64,000 nucleotides of DNA from Clostridiales bacterium. GTDB taxonomy: Bacteria > Bacillota > Clostridia > Christensenellales > Aristaeellaceae. A model generated the notes under the pieces. It was given only the letters and a program-made list of their open reading frames with translations. It made no database searches and was not told the DNA's origin. Below, piece after piece: positions 26,207 to 35,010 of the stretch; positions within the stretch are counted from its first letter, which is position 1, and each line of letters starts with the position of its first letter. A program made the position numbers and the translations under genes. The stretch covers positions 1 to 64,000 of the forward strand of contig SVGL01000003.1 of the NCBI GenBank assembly GCA_015056325.1, read 5' to 3'.

Positions 26207-27268
26207 ATGGCTGACAAGATTCTGATGAAGGGCAATGAAGCCCTGGCGGAGGCCGCGATCATGGCGGGCTGCCGTCACTATTTCGGCTACCCCATCACCC
26301 CCCAGACGGAAGTGGCGGCCTACATGGCCAAGCGCATGCCCAAGATCGGCGGCGTGTTCCTGCAGGCGGAGAGCGAGATCGCCGCGATCAACATGGTCAT
26401 TGGCGCCGCCGCGGCCGGCAAGCGTGCCATGACCTCCTCCTCCAGCCCCGGAATTTCCCTCAAGAGCGAGGGCATTTCCTACCTGGCGGGCTGCGATCTG
26501 CCTGCGCTGATCGTCAACGTGCAGCGCGGCGGCCCGGGCCTTGGCGGCATTCAGCCCAGCCAGAGCGACTACTTCCAGGCCACCTGCGGCGGCGGTCACG
26601 GCGACTTCCACCTGCTGGTGCTGGCGCCTTCCTCCGTGCAGGAGATGGCTGACCTGGTCGCCAAGGGCTTCGACCTGGCGGAGAAGTACCGCATCCCCTG
26701 CATGCTGCTGGCGGACGGCACCATGGGCCAGATGATGGAGCCCGTGTCCCTGACCGAAACCAAGACCGAGGCGCACGACAAGTCCTGGGCGCTGACCGGC
26801 ACCAAGGGCGAGCGCAAGCCCAACATCATCAACTCCCTGGCCCTGCAGCCCCAGGAGCTGGAACAGTGGAACGAGGACCGTTTCGCACGCTACACCGTGA
26901 TCGAAGAGAACGAGCAGATGGCCGAAACCTACCTGATGGATGACGCGGAATACTGCGTGGTGGCCTTCGGCATCGCGGCTCGTGTCAGCCAGAACGCCGT
27001 GGACGCCGCCCGCGCCAAGGGCATCAAGGTCGGTATGATCCGCCCCATCACCCTGTGGCCCTTCCCCGAGAAGGTGCTCAAGGCTGCGGCGGAAAAGTGC
27101 AAGTCCTTCCTGACGGTCGAGCTGAACATGGGCCAGATGATCAAGGACGTGAAGCTGGCCATCGACTGCAAGAAGCCTGTTGACCTGTGCTACCGCACCG
27201 GCGGCATGATCCCCAGCCCCGAAGAGGTGCTGGCCGCCATCGAAAACATGCAGAAGGAGGGTAAGTAA
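26207..27268 (+). CDS. 2-oxoacid:ferredoxin oxidoreductase, alpha subunit (VOR/KOR type)
   Basis: A 353-residue alpha subunit containing the pyrimidine-binding domain: YPITPQTEVAAYMAKRMP near residue 27, QAESEIAAINMVIGAAAAGK near 52, SSPGISLKSEG near 78 and NVQRGGPGLGG near 104. These are the family signatures for 2-ketoisovalerate or 2-oxoglutarate ferredoxin oxidoreductases. The enzyme converts a 2-oxoacid and CoA to acyl-CoA and CO2 with reduction of ferredoxin, and can run in reverse. The Val T-box and adjoining aminotransferase favour branched-chain 2-oxoacids. Confidence 0.92.
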   Translation: MADKILMKGNEALAEAAIMAGCRHYFGYPITPQTEVAAYMAKRMPKIGGVFLQAESEIAAINMVIGAAAAGKRAMTSSSSPGISLKSEGISYLAGCDLPALIVNVQRGGPGLGGIQPSQSDYFQATCGGGHGDFHLLVLAPSSVQEMADLVAKGFDLAEKYRIPCMLLADGTMGQMMEPVSLTETKTEAHDKSWALTGTKGERKPNIINSLALQPQELEQWNEDRFARYTVIEENEQMAETYLMDDAEYCVVAFGIAARVSQNAVDAARAKGIKVGMIRPITLWPFPEKVLKAAAEKCKSFLTVELNMGQMIKDVKLAIDCKKPVDLCYRTGGMIPSPEEVLAAIENMQKEGK

Positions 27269-27271
27269 GCC

Positions 27272-28024
27272 ATGATCGTATTTGACAAGCCCAAGGCCCT
27301 GACGGATGCGCCCCTGCATTACTGCCCCGGCTGCACCCACGGCATCATCCACCGCCTGGTGGCAGAGGCCATTGATTCCCTCGGCATCGCCGGCGAGACC
27401 ATCGGCGTGGCCTCCGTTGGCTGCTCCGTGTTCACCTACAATTATTTCAACGTGGATATGGTGCAGGCTGCCCACGGCCGTGCCCCCGCCGTGGCGACCG
27501 GCGTGAAGCGTGCCGACCCCTCCAAGATCGTCTTCACCTACCAGGGCGACGGCGACCTGGCCTCCATCGGCATGGCCGAGACCGTTCACTCCGCTGCCCG
27601 CGGCGAGAACATCACCGTCATCTTCGTCAACAACGCCATTTACGGCATGACCGGCGGCCAGATGGCGCCCACCTCCCTGCCCGGCCAGGTGACCCAGACC
27701 AGCCCCTACGGCCGCGACACCAACACCGTGGGCTTTCCCGTGAAGGTGTGCGAGCTGCTGTCCACCCTGGACGGCGCCGGCTATATCGAGCGCGTGGCGG
27801 TCAACAACGTCAAGAACGTCAAGGCAGCCAAGAAGGCTATCGAGAAGGCCTTCCGCAACCAGGTGGAGGGCAAGGGCTTCTCCCTGATCGAGGTCGTTTC
27901 CACCTGTCCCACCAACTGGGGCAAGACGCCCCAGGGCGCGCTGGAATGGCTGGAGGAGAACATGCTGCCCTACTACCCCCTGGGCGTGTACAAGGATAAG
28001 TTTGCAGAGGAGGAAGCCAAATGA
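27272..28024 (+). CDS. 2-oxoacid:ferredoxin oxidoreductase, beta subunit (TPP-binding)
   Basis: A 250-residue thiamine-diphosphate-binding subunit. The TPP motif starts GDGDLASIG near residue 91 and ends with NNAIYGMTGGQ near 118; CPGCTHG near residue 16 and GCSVF near 50 are typical of the family. Its overlap with the gamma gene (ATGA at 28021-28024) implies translational coupling. Substrate range cannot be read from sequence alone; the operon suggests 2-ketoisovalerate and its homologues. Confidence 0.92.
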   Translation: MIVFDKPKALTDAPLHYCPGCTHGIIHRLVAEAIDSLGIAGETIGVASVGCSVFTYNYFNVDMVQAAHGRAPAVATGVKRADPSKIVFTYQGDGDLASIGMAETVHSAARGENITVIFVNNAIYGMTGGQMAPTSLPGQVTQTSPYGRDTNTVGFPVKVCELLSTLDGAGYIERVAVNNVKNVKAAKKAIEKAFRNQVEGKGFSLIEVVSTCPTNWGKTPQGALEWLEENMLPYYPLGVYKDKFAEEEAK

Positions 28025-28560
28025 GCACGACTGAAGTATTGATTGCCGGGTTCGGCGGTCAGGGCATCCTCTTTGCGGGTAAGTTCCTGGCTTACGCCGC
28101 CCTGCTGCAGAACCGCAACGTCTCCTGGCTGCCCTCCTACGGTCCGGAGATGCGCGGCGGCACCGCGAACTGCTCTATCATCCTGTCCGACGTGCAGGTG
28201 GGTTCCCCCATCGTCTCCAAGCCGGACATCCTCATCGCCATGAATCTGCCCTCCCTGGACAAGTATGAGCAGGAAGCCAAGCCCGGCGCGTCCATCTTTG
28301 TGGATACCTCCCTCATCTCCCGCAAGGTCGAGCGCACGGATGTGAACGTGTACTACATCCCCGCCACCCAGATGTCCACCGACAACGGCCTGGACACCCT
28401 GGCCAACATGATCCTGCTGGGCCATGTGATCGAGAAGACCAAGGTGATCCCGGAGGAGATGATCCGCCCGGCGCTGGAGAAGGTCGTCTCCGCCCGCCAC
28501 GCCTGGCTGCTGGAAAAGAACATTGAAGCCCTCAACCTGGGCAAGAATTATAAGGGGTGA
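28021..28560 (+). CDS. 2-oxoacid:ferredoxin oxidoreductase, gamma subunit
   Basis: A 179-residue gamma subunit with the family start IAGFGGQGILFAGKFLAYAA and the LPSYGPEMRGGTANCSIILS segment. It completes the four-subunit enzyme. It overlaps the beta gene by four bases, and its stop lies eight bases before the aminotransferase start, so the set is translated as a unit. Confidence 0.92.
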   Translation: MSTTEVLIAGFGGQGILFAGKFLAYAALLQNRNVSWLPSYGPEMRGGTANCSIILSDVQVGSPIVSKPDILIAMNLPSLDKYEQEAKPGASIFVDTSLISRKVERTDVNVYYIPATQMSTDNGLDTLANMILLGHVIEKTKVIPEEMIRPALEKVVSARHAWLLEKNIEALNLGKNYKG

Positions 28561-28565
28561 GTGAA

Positions 28566-29642
28566 ATGCTGGATATCAAGATTACCCTGACCGATCATCC
28601 GCAGCAAAAGCCTGAGGCCGGCAAGCCCCTGGGCTTTGGCAAGATCTTCACGGACCACATGTTCGTGATGAACTACACCGAGGGCAAGGGCTGGTACGAC
28701 GCCCGCATCGTGCCCTATGACAAGATCTCCCTGTATCCCTCTGCGATGGTGTTCCATTACGGCCAGGAGATGTTCGAGGGCCTGAAGGCCTACAAGGGTG
28801 AGGACGGCAAGGCCTATCTCTTCCGCCCGGACATGAACGCCAAGCGCGCCAATGAGTCCAACGACCGTCTGTGCATCCCCCGCATCCCCGAGGAGGACTT
28901 CGTGCAGGCGGTGAAGGCTGTCGTGAATGTGGACAAGGACTGGATCCCCTCCGAGCCCGGCACCAGCCTCTACGTCCGTCCCTTCGTCATCGCCACGGAT
29001 GAATTCCTGGGCGTGGCTCCCTCCAAGAACTACCTGTTCATCATCATCCTCTCTCCCTCCGGCGCTTACTACGCCAGCGGTCTGAACCCCGTAGGCATCT
29101 GGATCGAGGATGAATTCGTCCGTGCGGTGCGCGGCGGCATCGGCTTTGCCAAGACCGGCGGCAACTACGCGGCCTCCCTCAAGGCCCAGGTGAAGGCTCA
29201 CGACGCGGGCTTCAGCCAGGTGCTGTGGCTGGACGGCGTGGAGCGCAAGTACATCGAGGAAGTCGGCGCGATGAACATCTTCTTCAAGATTGCCGGCAAG
29301 ATCGTGACCCCCGCCCTGTCCGGCTCCATCCTGCCGGGCATCACCCGCAACTCCGTGCTGACGCTGTGCCGCGACTGGGGCTACGAGGTGGAGGAGCGCA
29401 AGGTCTCTGTGGATGAGCTGATCGAGGCCCAGAAGAACGGCACCCTGGAAGAGGTCTTCGGCACCGGCACTGCGGCTGTCATTTCCCCCGTCGGCAAGCT
29501 CCGCTATGTGGACGAGGTGATGACCATCGGCGACGGCGGCATTGGCGAAGTGTCCCAGAAGCTGTACGACACCGTCACCGGCATCCAGACAGGCAAGGTG
29601 GCCGATCCCTACGGCAACTGGCACGTCTGCGTGGAGGACTGA
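28566..29642 (+). CDS. ilvE: Branched-chain amino acid aminotransferase
   Basis: A 358-residue fold-type IV PLP enzyme. The PLP lysine lies in FAKTGGNYAASL near residue 198, and EEVGAMNIFF near 237 and GTGTAAVISPVG near 304 are hallmarks of BCAT enzymes. It transfers an amino group from glutamate to 2-oxoisovalerate, 3-methyl-2-oxopentanoate or 4-methyl-2-oxopentanoate. The ATG at 28566 is chosen over the GTG at 28557, with AAGGGGTG as binding site. It is the last gene of the Val T-box operon, completing an acid-to-amino-acid route. Confidence 0.93.
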   Translation: MLDIKITLTDHPQQKPEAGKPLGFGKIFTDHMFVMNYTEGKGWYDARIVPYDKISLYPSAMVFHYGQEMFEGLKAYKGEDGKAYLFRPDMNAKRANESNDRLCIPRIPEEDFVQAVKAVVNVDKDWIPSEPGTSLYVRPFVIATDEFLGVAPSKNYLFIIILSPSGAYYASGLNPVGIWIEDEFVRAVRGGIGFAKTGGNYAASLKAQVKAHDAGFSQVLWLDGVERKYIEEVGAMNIFFKIAGKIVTPALSGSILPGITRNSVLTLCRDWGYEVEERKVSVDELIEAQKNGTLEEVFGTGTAAVISPVGKLRYVDEVMTIGDGGIGEVSQKLYDTVTGIQTGKVADPYGNWHVCVED

Positions 29643-29650
29643 TTTGCATC

Positions 29651-29687
29651 AAAAAATCCCTGAGAAGCATGCTTCTCAGGGATTTTT
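29651..29687. terminator. Bidirectional terminator after ilvE
   Basis: A perfect palindrome, AAAAATCCCTGAGAAGC with its complement around the centre, has A and T runs at each end. It ends the Val T-box operon and the convergent VOC-family gene. Confidence 0.92.
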
Positions 29688-29698
29688 GTGTGCCGGGG

Positions 29699-30064
29699 TC
29701 AATCGGTCGTCTTCTGGAACTCCAGGGTATAGCCATTGGGGTCGGAGAGGAAGAAGGAATACACAGGGAAGCGCGGATGGTGGGCTGGCGGATTCTTGAG
29801 GCCGATCACAGGCTTATTGCGCAGGGCTTCATACATGGCGTCCACATCCGGGATGGAAGACAGGTTGAAGGAGATGCACTCGCCGGTGGCCATAGGACGA
29901 TCCGGTCCGTACTGCACGAAGGCCAGATACCCGCGCCCGCAGTCAAACCAGATCAGGGTATCAAGCTCCTTATACACGGGCAGGCCCAGCACGCCGGCGT
30001 AATAGGCCTTTGTTTCCTGCAGATTCCGGCAAGGGAAGAAGATCACGCTGGATTCAATGATCAT
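29699..30064 (-). CDS. VOC-family (glyoxalase/bleomycin-resistance fold) protein
   Basis: A 121-residue single-gene unit with paired beta-alpha-beta-beta-beta modules: IESSVIFFPCRNLQETKAYY at the start and SDPNGYTLEFQK at the end, whose Glu is the usual last metal ligand. These proteins bind a metal and act as lyases, isomerases, dioxygenases or binding proteins; the substrate is not evident. I use the ATG at 30064, preceded on the minus strand by AAAGGAG. A good promoter lies upstream and diverges from the amidohydrolase promoter. Confidence 0.8.
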   Translation of the reverse strand: MIIESSVIFFPCRNLQETKAYYAGVLGLPVYKELDTLIWFDCGRGYLAFVQYGPDRPMATGECISFNLSSIPDVDAMYEALRNKPVIGLKNPPAHHPRFPVYSFFLSDPNGYTLEFQKTTD

Positions 30065-30097
30065 GGGGACACTCCTTTCATGGGTCATACTGCTTCT

Positions 30098-30126
30098 ATT
30101 GTACCCCGGCACGGTAGAATTGGCAA
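30098..30126 (-). promoter_or_regulatory. Promoter of the VOC-family gene
   Basis: On the minus strand TTGCCA (30126-30121), a 17-bp spacer and TACAAT (30103-30098) lie 34 bases before the start codon. Confidence 0.75.
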
Positions 30127-30171
30127 GGCGGAAGAATACATCATTTGTACAGCCAATCAGCGCCGTCTTCC

Positions 30172-30200
30172 TTGACACGCGCGGCGGGATGCATCATAAT
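30172..30200 (+). promoter_or_regulatory. Promoter of the amidohydrolase gene
   Basis: TTGACA (30172-30177), a 17-bp spacer and CATAAT (30195-30200) lie 28 bases before the start codon of the next gene. Confidence 0.8.
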
Positions 30201-30227
30201 AGATACGTTTCAAAAGGAGGAGTCTCC

Positions 30228-31025
30228 ATGACCATCATTGATACCCACGCCCATATCTACCCGGACAAGATTGCCCTCAAAGCTGCGAAAAGCATCGGCG
30301 AATTTTATGAGATCGACATGCACCTGGACGGCACGGTGTCCTCCCTCCTCAAGGTGGGGGAGGAGGCGGGCGTCAGCCGCTGGCTGGTGCATTCCGTCGC
30401 GGTGACCTGGGAGCGATCCCGTTCCATCAACGACTTTATTGCCTCCGCCGTGGAGGCACATCCGGAGAAGTTCATCGGCTACGGCTCCATCCACCCCGAT
30501 CATCCGGAGATGGAGAAGGAGCTGGACTACATGCTCTCCCGGGGCCTGCGCGGCGTGAAGCTCCACCCGGATTTCCAGCATTTCCTGCTGGATGATCCCC
30601 AGGCCATCCGCCTGTTTGCGGCCATGGCAGAGCGTAAGCTGCCCCTGCTGGTGCACACCGGCGACACCCGCTACCCCTACAGCGAGCCGGAGCGCATGGC
30701 CCGCGCGCTGGACGCAGTACCCGGCCTGACCGCTATCTGCGCCCACTTGGGCGGCTGGTCCCGCTGGGATGCGGCCTGGCAGGTGCTCGCCGGCAGGGAG
30801 AACGTCTATGTGGACTGCTCCTCCAGCCTGTATGCCCTGGGCGCGGAGGAAGCAGCCAATGTTATCCGACGCTACGGCGCGGATCGGGTTTTCTTCGGCA
30901 CCGACTACCCCATGTGGACGCCCCAGGAGGAAATCGCCCGCTTTATGGCTCTTCCCCTCACCGACGAGGAGCGGGAGATGATCCTGCACCGGAACTTCGA
31001 ACGGTTTATCGGCGAGAATGAATGA
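30228..31025 (+). CDS. Amidohydrolase-2 (ACMSD-like) family metal hydrolase
   Basis: A 265-residue TIM-barrel hydrolase of the amidohydrolase 2 family. The metal-binding pattern is DTHAHIYPD at residues 5-13, VKLHPDFQ near 109, LVHTGD near 143, CAHLGG near 171 and the closing FGTDYP near 225. Members hydrolyse or decarboxylate small organic acids and lactones; no substrate can be named. AAAAGGAGG precedes the ATG at 30228. It is an isolated gene with its own promoter and a terminator behind it. Confidence 0.85.
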   Translation: MTIIDTHAHIYPDKIALKAAKSIGEFYEIDMHLDGTVSSLLKVGEEAGVSRWLVHSVAVTWERSRSINDFIASAVEAHPEKFIGYGSIHPDHPEMEKELDYMLSRGLRGVKLHPDFQHFLLDDPQAIRLFAAMAERKLPLLVHTGDTRYPYSEPERMARALDAVPGLTAICAHLGGWSRWDAAWQVLAGRENVYVDCSSSLYALGAEEAANVIRRYGADRVFFGTDYPMWTPQEEIARFMALPLTDEEREMILHRNFERFIGENE

Positions 31026-31099
31026 AGATATAGCTGACGCATATGGATATTTGGTGTGCAGCGGACAGCAGCAACCCGGGCCGAGTTCCCGCATACCAA

Positions 31100-31132
31100 G
31101 CAGCCGCTTCGCGATGGCGAGGCGGCTTTGTG
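31100..31132 (+). terminator. Terminator after the amidohydrolase
   Basis: GCCGCTTCGC and GCGAGGCGGC pair over 10 bp with one G-U pair, around GATG, followed by TTTGTGATT. Confidence 0.7.
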
Positions 31133-31584
31133 ATTCCTCTGAAGACGCTGCACCTGAAAAAATTGACGAATGGCTGTCACATTTTTGATTGACGTGTGTA
31201 TATACGGATGTACATCGCCGCATGTGATGCTGTCGAAAACGATGGAGAAGCATGCAGAACGGAAGTGAAAAAACAAGAAGTGTACAGAAAATGCAACAAT
31301 AAAAGCGGAAAAATGTAACCGTTACAGGTAGACTTTCGAGGCTGAATATGATATCATATTGACAAGCTGTAAATAGCGCTACTTTTGCGTGCCAACATGC
31401 GGAAGAGCCGGAAAGACGGGAGATCATAAGCATCGGGATGGTGTGTGCGGAGGCATCGACATGCGGGACTGAAAATATGCCTGCAGAGTTGAAAAACCGC
31501 AGCACAGAGGCCCTTTTCGCGCATTCCCGTCAGGCTCGATATGAGGGCATAAGTGGTATTTGCGGATTTGTCAGGGAGGAACGA
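31133..31584 (+). promoter_or_regulatory. AT-richer leader of the tubulin-like locus with palindromes
   Basis: This gene-free stretch before the 25-kb locus has lower GC than its surroundings. It holds an 11-base near-palindrome GTAACCGTTAC (31315-31325) and a perfect 16-bp palindrome AATATGATATCATATT (31345-31360), both plausible operator sites. No promoter with two good boxes was found; TTGACA at 31359-31364 overlaps the palindrome but has no matching -10 at 16-18 bp. The transcription start of the locus should lie here, as the upstream gene is closed by a terminator. The rest shows nothing recognisable. Confidence 0.45.
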
Positions 31585-34500
31585 ATGATGAAGAGACTCA
31601 TTTCCTTGGTACTGTGTGCGGTGCTGCTGCTGGGCTGCATGACCTTTGCGCAGGCAGAAACGCAGCAGACTAGCTCTGCTGTTGACATTGTGCTGCTGAT
31701 GGATCACAGCGGCTCGATGTTCAATGATAATGGCAATGACAAGGAAGGCTACCGCCTGGATGCTGCCCAGATGGTGATCGCGCTGCTGGGCAACAACGGA
31801 AGCCGTGTGGCTTTCGTGCCTTTTGCTGCCCGCGTTTATGAGGATGCGGATAAGGAGTTCACAACCATCCGCAGGCCGGAGGACTATAACGCCAAAATGA
31901 AGGAATGCGAACGCCTTCGCGCAAACACAAAAGGCGGAGCTGCGGGGGAGAACACCGGCGGCACCGACTTTGCCGAGGCGCTGGCGTATGCCTACAACCT
32001 GCTGGCGTCCCGCAGTGCCAGCGAGACCAATCAGCCCATGATTATCCTCCTGACGGACGGCGGATTGGAGATTGCGGTTAATAAGGGAACCCCCTCTGAG
32101 CAGCATTACCTGCAGAAGCGCTATTATGTGTGGAACGGGAATACCAGGATGTTTGACAGGACCGCGGAGAAGGTCAACGTTGCCCAGAACCGGACGCTGT
32201 ACAGGGCCAACCGGGCCTATTATGCAGAAGAGCTGCTGGATGAAGTGGTTCTGCGCTGCGCGGAAAGCGGATATCCGGTGTATTCTGTGGCGGTTCCGGA
32301 TGGCACGAAAACGGAGCATTTTGAGACGCTCCGTCAGATCTCCAACAATACGTATGCCGGTGAAGCGATTCTGATTACCGAAGGTCTGCAGCAGCTGCCC
32401 ACGTACTTTGGTAACATGTTCGCCGATCGAATTGGTTCCAGCGAGCTCAAGGAGCTTTATGCCAAGCCTGTTCCGGGTACTGAAAATGACTACGAAGTGG
32501 AGTTCGTGATCCCCAATGACTCCGTCATGGAAGCAAACCTCTTTGTGGCCAAGGATAGCATTGGCAGCAGCTACCTGGTGGATCCGGAGGGCAAGCGGGC
32601 GAATTCCGGCGGCGGCGTGACCATTCTGGAGTCCAAGAACTTCATTCTGTACAAGCTGACCAGCCCCAGCCCGTACGGCATTTGGAAGCTGCGCTTTACC
32701 CGTGTTGAAAAGCCCAATGCCAAGGATGCCAACGAGAACATCTCCTTTAATCTGCTCTATAACTACGATGTGGTTCTGCACGGTGCGGTGGCAAAGGCCG
32801 GCGCCTATGACAGCGACGGCACCTCTTTCGCCCGCGGCGATGAGCTGAAGTTCTCCGCCCGCTTCTGGGATAATCGCAAGAACGGCTACAGTGAAGACCG
32901 CACGCTTTATGATTATCCGGACGATCCCACTTCCAGGGCGGATGACGACTTCCAGATGAAGGCCACCTACCAGCTCTACCGCGTGGATGGCAACGGGAAC
33001 GAGTCCAGGGTGGATGGAAATAATACAAGCGGCACGCTGGCCGTCGAAGAAACGCCGCTCCAGTTCGCGGTGACCCTTGATATGAAGAAGATCAGGGAGA
33101 ACGACGGTTACAATGTCCTCCCTGAAGGCGAGTACTTCATGAAGCTGGATGTGGAAGGCTGCGGTCTGACCCGTGAAGTCAAGATCCCCTTCACACTGAC
33201 GGATACCCCCCCTTCCAACCATGTGAGCGAGATTGTTCTGGAGCATTATGTTGACCGTGAGGAAAACGACGATGTGCAGATGTTCTCGCTGGCCCAGTAC
33301 ATCATGGATGCGGATAACGACAGCCTGGTGAGCGAATTCGTCCAGACCTCTGGTACGGAGGTTGCAACGCTGACCTACAATGGTCAGACGCTGGTCTCCA
33401 CTATCCTGGCGGATGATCAGGGTATTCATCACTCCGGTACGGTGACGGGCAAGCTGAAGGTCAAGCAGACCCGGGACAATGATGAAACCTTGATTAACGT
33501 TACAGTCAATGTCATCTCTGCCAACGATGAGATGTACAACCGTTGGAACCTGCGGGCGACGGCAGACGGCAAGGCGACGGGCGCGGTGATCGACAAGGAC
33601 ACCGAGTTTGACATCAAGCTGGAGCTGCACAAGGCCCAGGAGCATGATGTTCTGGAGACGGATGCGGCAGAGCTGGCCAAGGTGGAAGCGACGATCCGCA
33701 TCATGAATGCCGACACGCATGAAAGCATTCCGAGCATCACCGTTGTGCCGGATGAAGGCGGCATCTTCACCTACACCCATACGACCGGTCTGAATGCGGG
33801 CGAATGGGATGTCACGATCGAACTGTGGCAGCGGGAACCCAAGCTGATTATCAAGACCGCAGAGACCAATTTCAAGGTGGAGAACCACGCGCCCGTTGCC
33901 CAGGCTGAGCCTGTGGAGATGACCATCAACTTCAATGCGCTGCCGGACTTCCTGTCCTTCCTGGGCACTGCTTCCACGGAGGAAGAACGCACGCTGGATA
34001 TGAGCACGTTCTTCACGGATGCGGATAACGAGACGCTCAACTATCAGATCGTGGCGGATGTGAACGAGTCGCTGCTCACGATCAATCGCGATGGCGCCAA
34101 GTGGGTGCTGAAGCAGGCCAATGGCGTGCGGTACCTCAATACGGTGAACTTCGAGGTCATTGCGTATGACAATGACGCTGCGGACTCCAACACATCGGTC
34201 AAGTTTGAGATCCATCTGGTGAGCCTGATGGATCTGTGGACCTACCGCGGCCTGCTGGGCCTGGCGGCGCTGGTGGCCTTCATCATCCTGGTCAGCATCA
34301 TCCGTCAGATCCGCAAGCCCAAGTTCCCCCGTGCGACCCTGGGTGTGCGCGAGGGCAACAGCGACTACGATACCAGCACCTACGAACTCATGCCCAGCAA
34401 GAAGCCTCTGCCCCTGGCGGCTGTCGTGATGACGGATACCGCTGCCAAGTTCGGCATCAGTGCCAATGCGCTGACCAACATCATGCTGGTGCCCGTCCGC

Positions 34501-34950
34501 TCCCTGAATGGCAGCATCGGCGTGCGCCTGAACAAGAAGATGGATGACGTGAGCGTGGCCCTGACCACCAAGAGCGTCGGCAAGGGCAAGAAGCCCGCGA
34601 TCTGGGTGCCTGGCGATTCGCTGGTCCTGAACAGCCGCAACAATACCACCGGCGCTGAGCTGAATGTCGTCCTCTTCCCGCCGGAGGCTCCCGTGCCCGG
34701 CGGCAACGTGGTGAACGAGGGTCCCTTCGACCTGGCGGGTGACGGCGACTTCGGGGGCTTCAACAGCGATGTGAACGCCTTTGGCGCCAACGATATGACC
34801 GGCTCCTTCGGCGGCCTTGCGCCCACGGATTCCTTCAGCGCCCCCGCCGCGAGTGACAGTGGCTTCGGCTCTTCCTCCAGCGACGACAACGGCTTCACCG
34901 AGAGCTTCCCGACCAGTGAGGAAAGTAAGGATGACTTCGGCGGCTTCTGA
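31585..34950 (+). CDS. Giant membrane-anchored vWA protein of the tubulin-like locus
   Basis: The product has about 1121 residues. It starts with a signal sequence (MKRLISLVLCAVLLLGC); LLGC could be a lipobox, though AQA-E just after could also be a signal peptidase I site. A vWA domain follows with an intact MIDAS, DHSGSM at residues 40-45, and LLTDGG later. The long extracellular part contains cadherin-like repeats with Asp-rich turns (MDADNDSLVSEF, FTDADNETLNYQI). A single membrane helix near residue 890 ends in IIRQIRKPKFPR, followed by a cytoplasmic domain and a low-complexity Gly/Ser/Phe tail ending DDFGGF. It probably links an outside ligand to cytosolic partners. AGGGAGG lies upstream; ATG 31588 is an equally good start. 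Confidence 0.85.
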   Translation: MMKRLISLVLCAVLLLGCMTFAQAETQQTSSAVDIVLLMDHSGSMFNDNGNDKEGYRLDAAQMVIALLGNNGSRVAFVPFAARVYEDADKEFTTIRRPEDYNAKMKECERLRANTKGGAAGENTGGTDFAEALAYAYNLLASRSASETNQPMIILLTDGGLEIAVNKGTPSEQHYLQKRYYVWNGNTRMFDRTAEKVNVAQNRTLYRANRAYYAEELLDEVVLRCAESGYPVYSVAVPDGTKTEHFETLRQISNNTYAGEAILITEGLQQLPTYFGNMFADRIGSSELKELYAKPVPGTENDYEVEFVIPNDSVMEANLFVAKDSIGSSYLVDPEGKRANSGGGVTILESKNFILYKLTSPSPYGIWKLRFTRVEKPNAKDANENISFNLLYNYDVVLHGAVAKAGAYDSDGTSFARGDELKFSARFWDNRKNGYSEDRTLYDYPDDPTSRADDDFQMKATYQLYRVDGNGNESRVDGNNTSGTLAVEETPLQFAVTLDMKKIRENDGYNVLPEGEYFMKLDVEGCGLTREVKIPFTLTDTPPSNHVSEIVLEHYVDREENDDVQMFSLAQYIMDADNDSLVSEFVQTSGTEVATLTYNGQTLVSTILADDQGIHHSGTVTGKLKVKQTRDNDETLINVTVNVISANDEMYNRWNLRATADGKATGAVIDKDTEFDIKLELHKAQEHDVLETDAAELAKVEATIRIMNADTHESIPSITVVPDEGGIFTYTHTTGLNAGEWDVTIELWQREPKLIIKTAETNFKVENHAPVAQAEPVEMTINFNALPDFLSFLGTASTEEERTLDMSTFFTDADNETLNYQIVADVNESLLTINRDGAKWVLKQANGVRYLNTVNFEVIAYDNDAADSNTSVKFEIHLVSLMDLWTYRGLLGLAALVAFIILVSIIRQIRKPKFPRATLGVREGNSDYDTSTYELMPSKKPLPLAAVVMTDTAAKFGISANALTNIMLVPVRSLNGSIGVRLNKKMDDVSVALTTKSVGKGKKPAIWVPGDSLVLNSRNNTTGAELNVVLFPPEAPVPGGNVVNEGPFDLAGDGDFGGFNSDVNAFGANDMTGSFGGLAPTDSFSAPAASDSGFGSSSSDDNGFTESFPTSEESKDDFGGF

Positions 34951-35010
34951 TGCCTGCGAAAGTCATAGGCGATAAGTGATCATATTTTCTTGAAAGGATA
35001 GGTGGAACTC

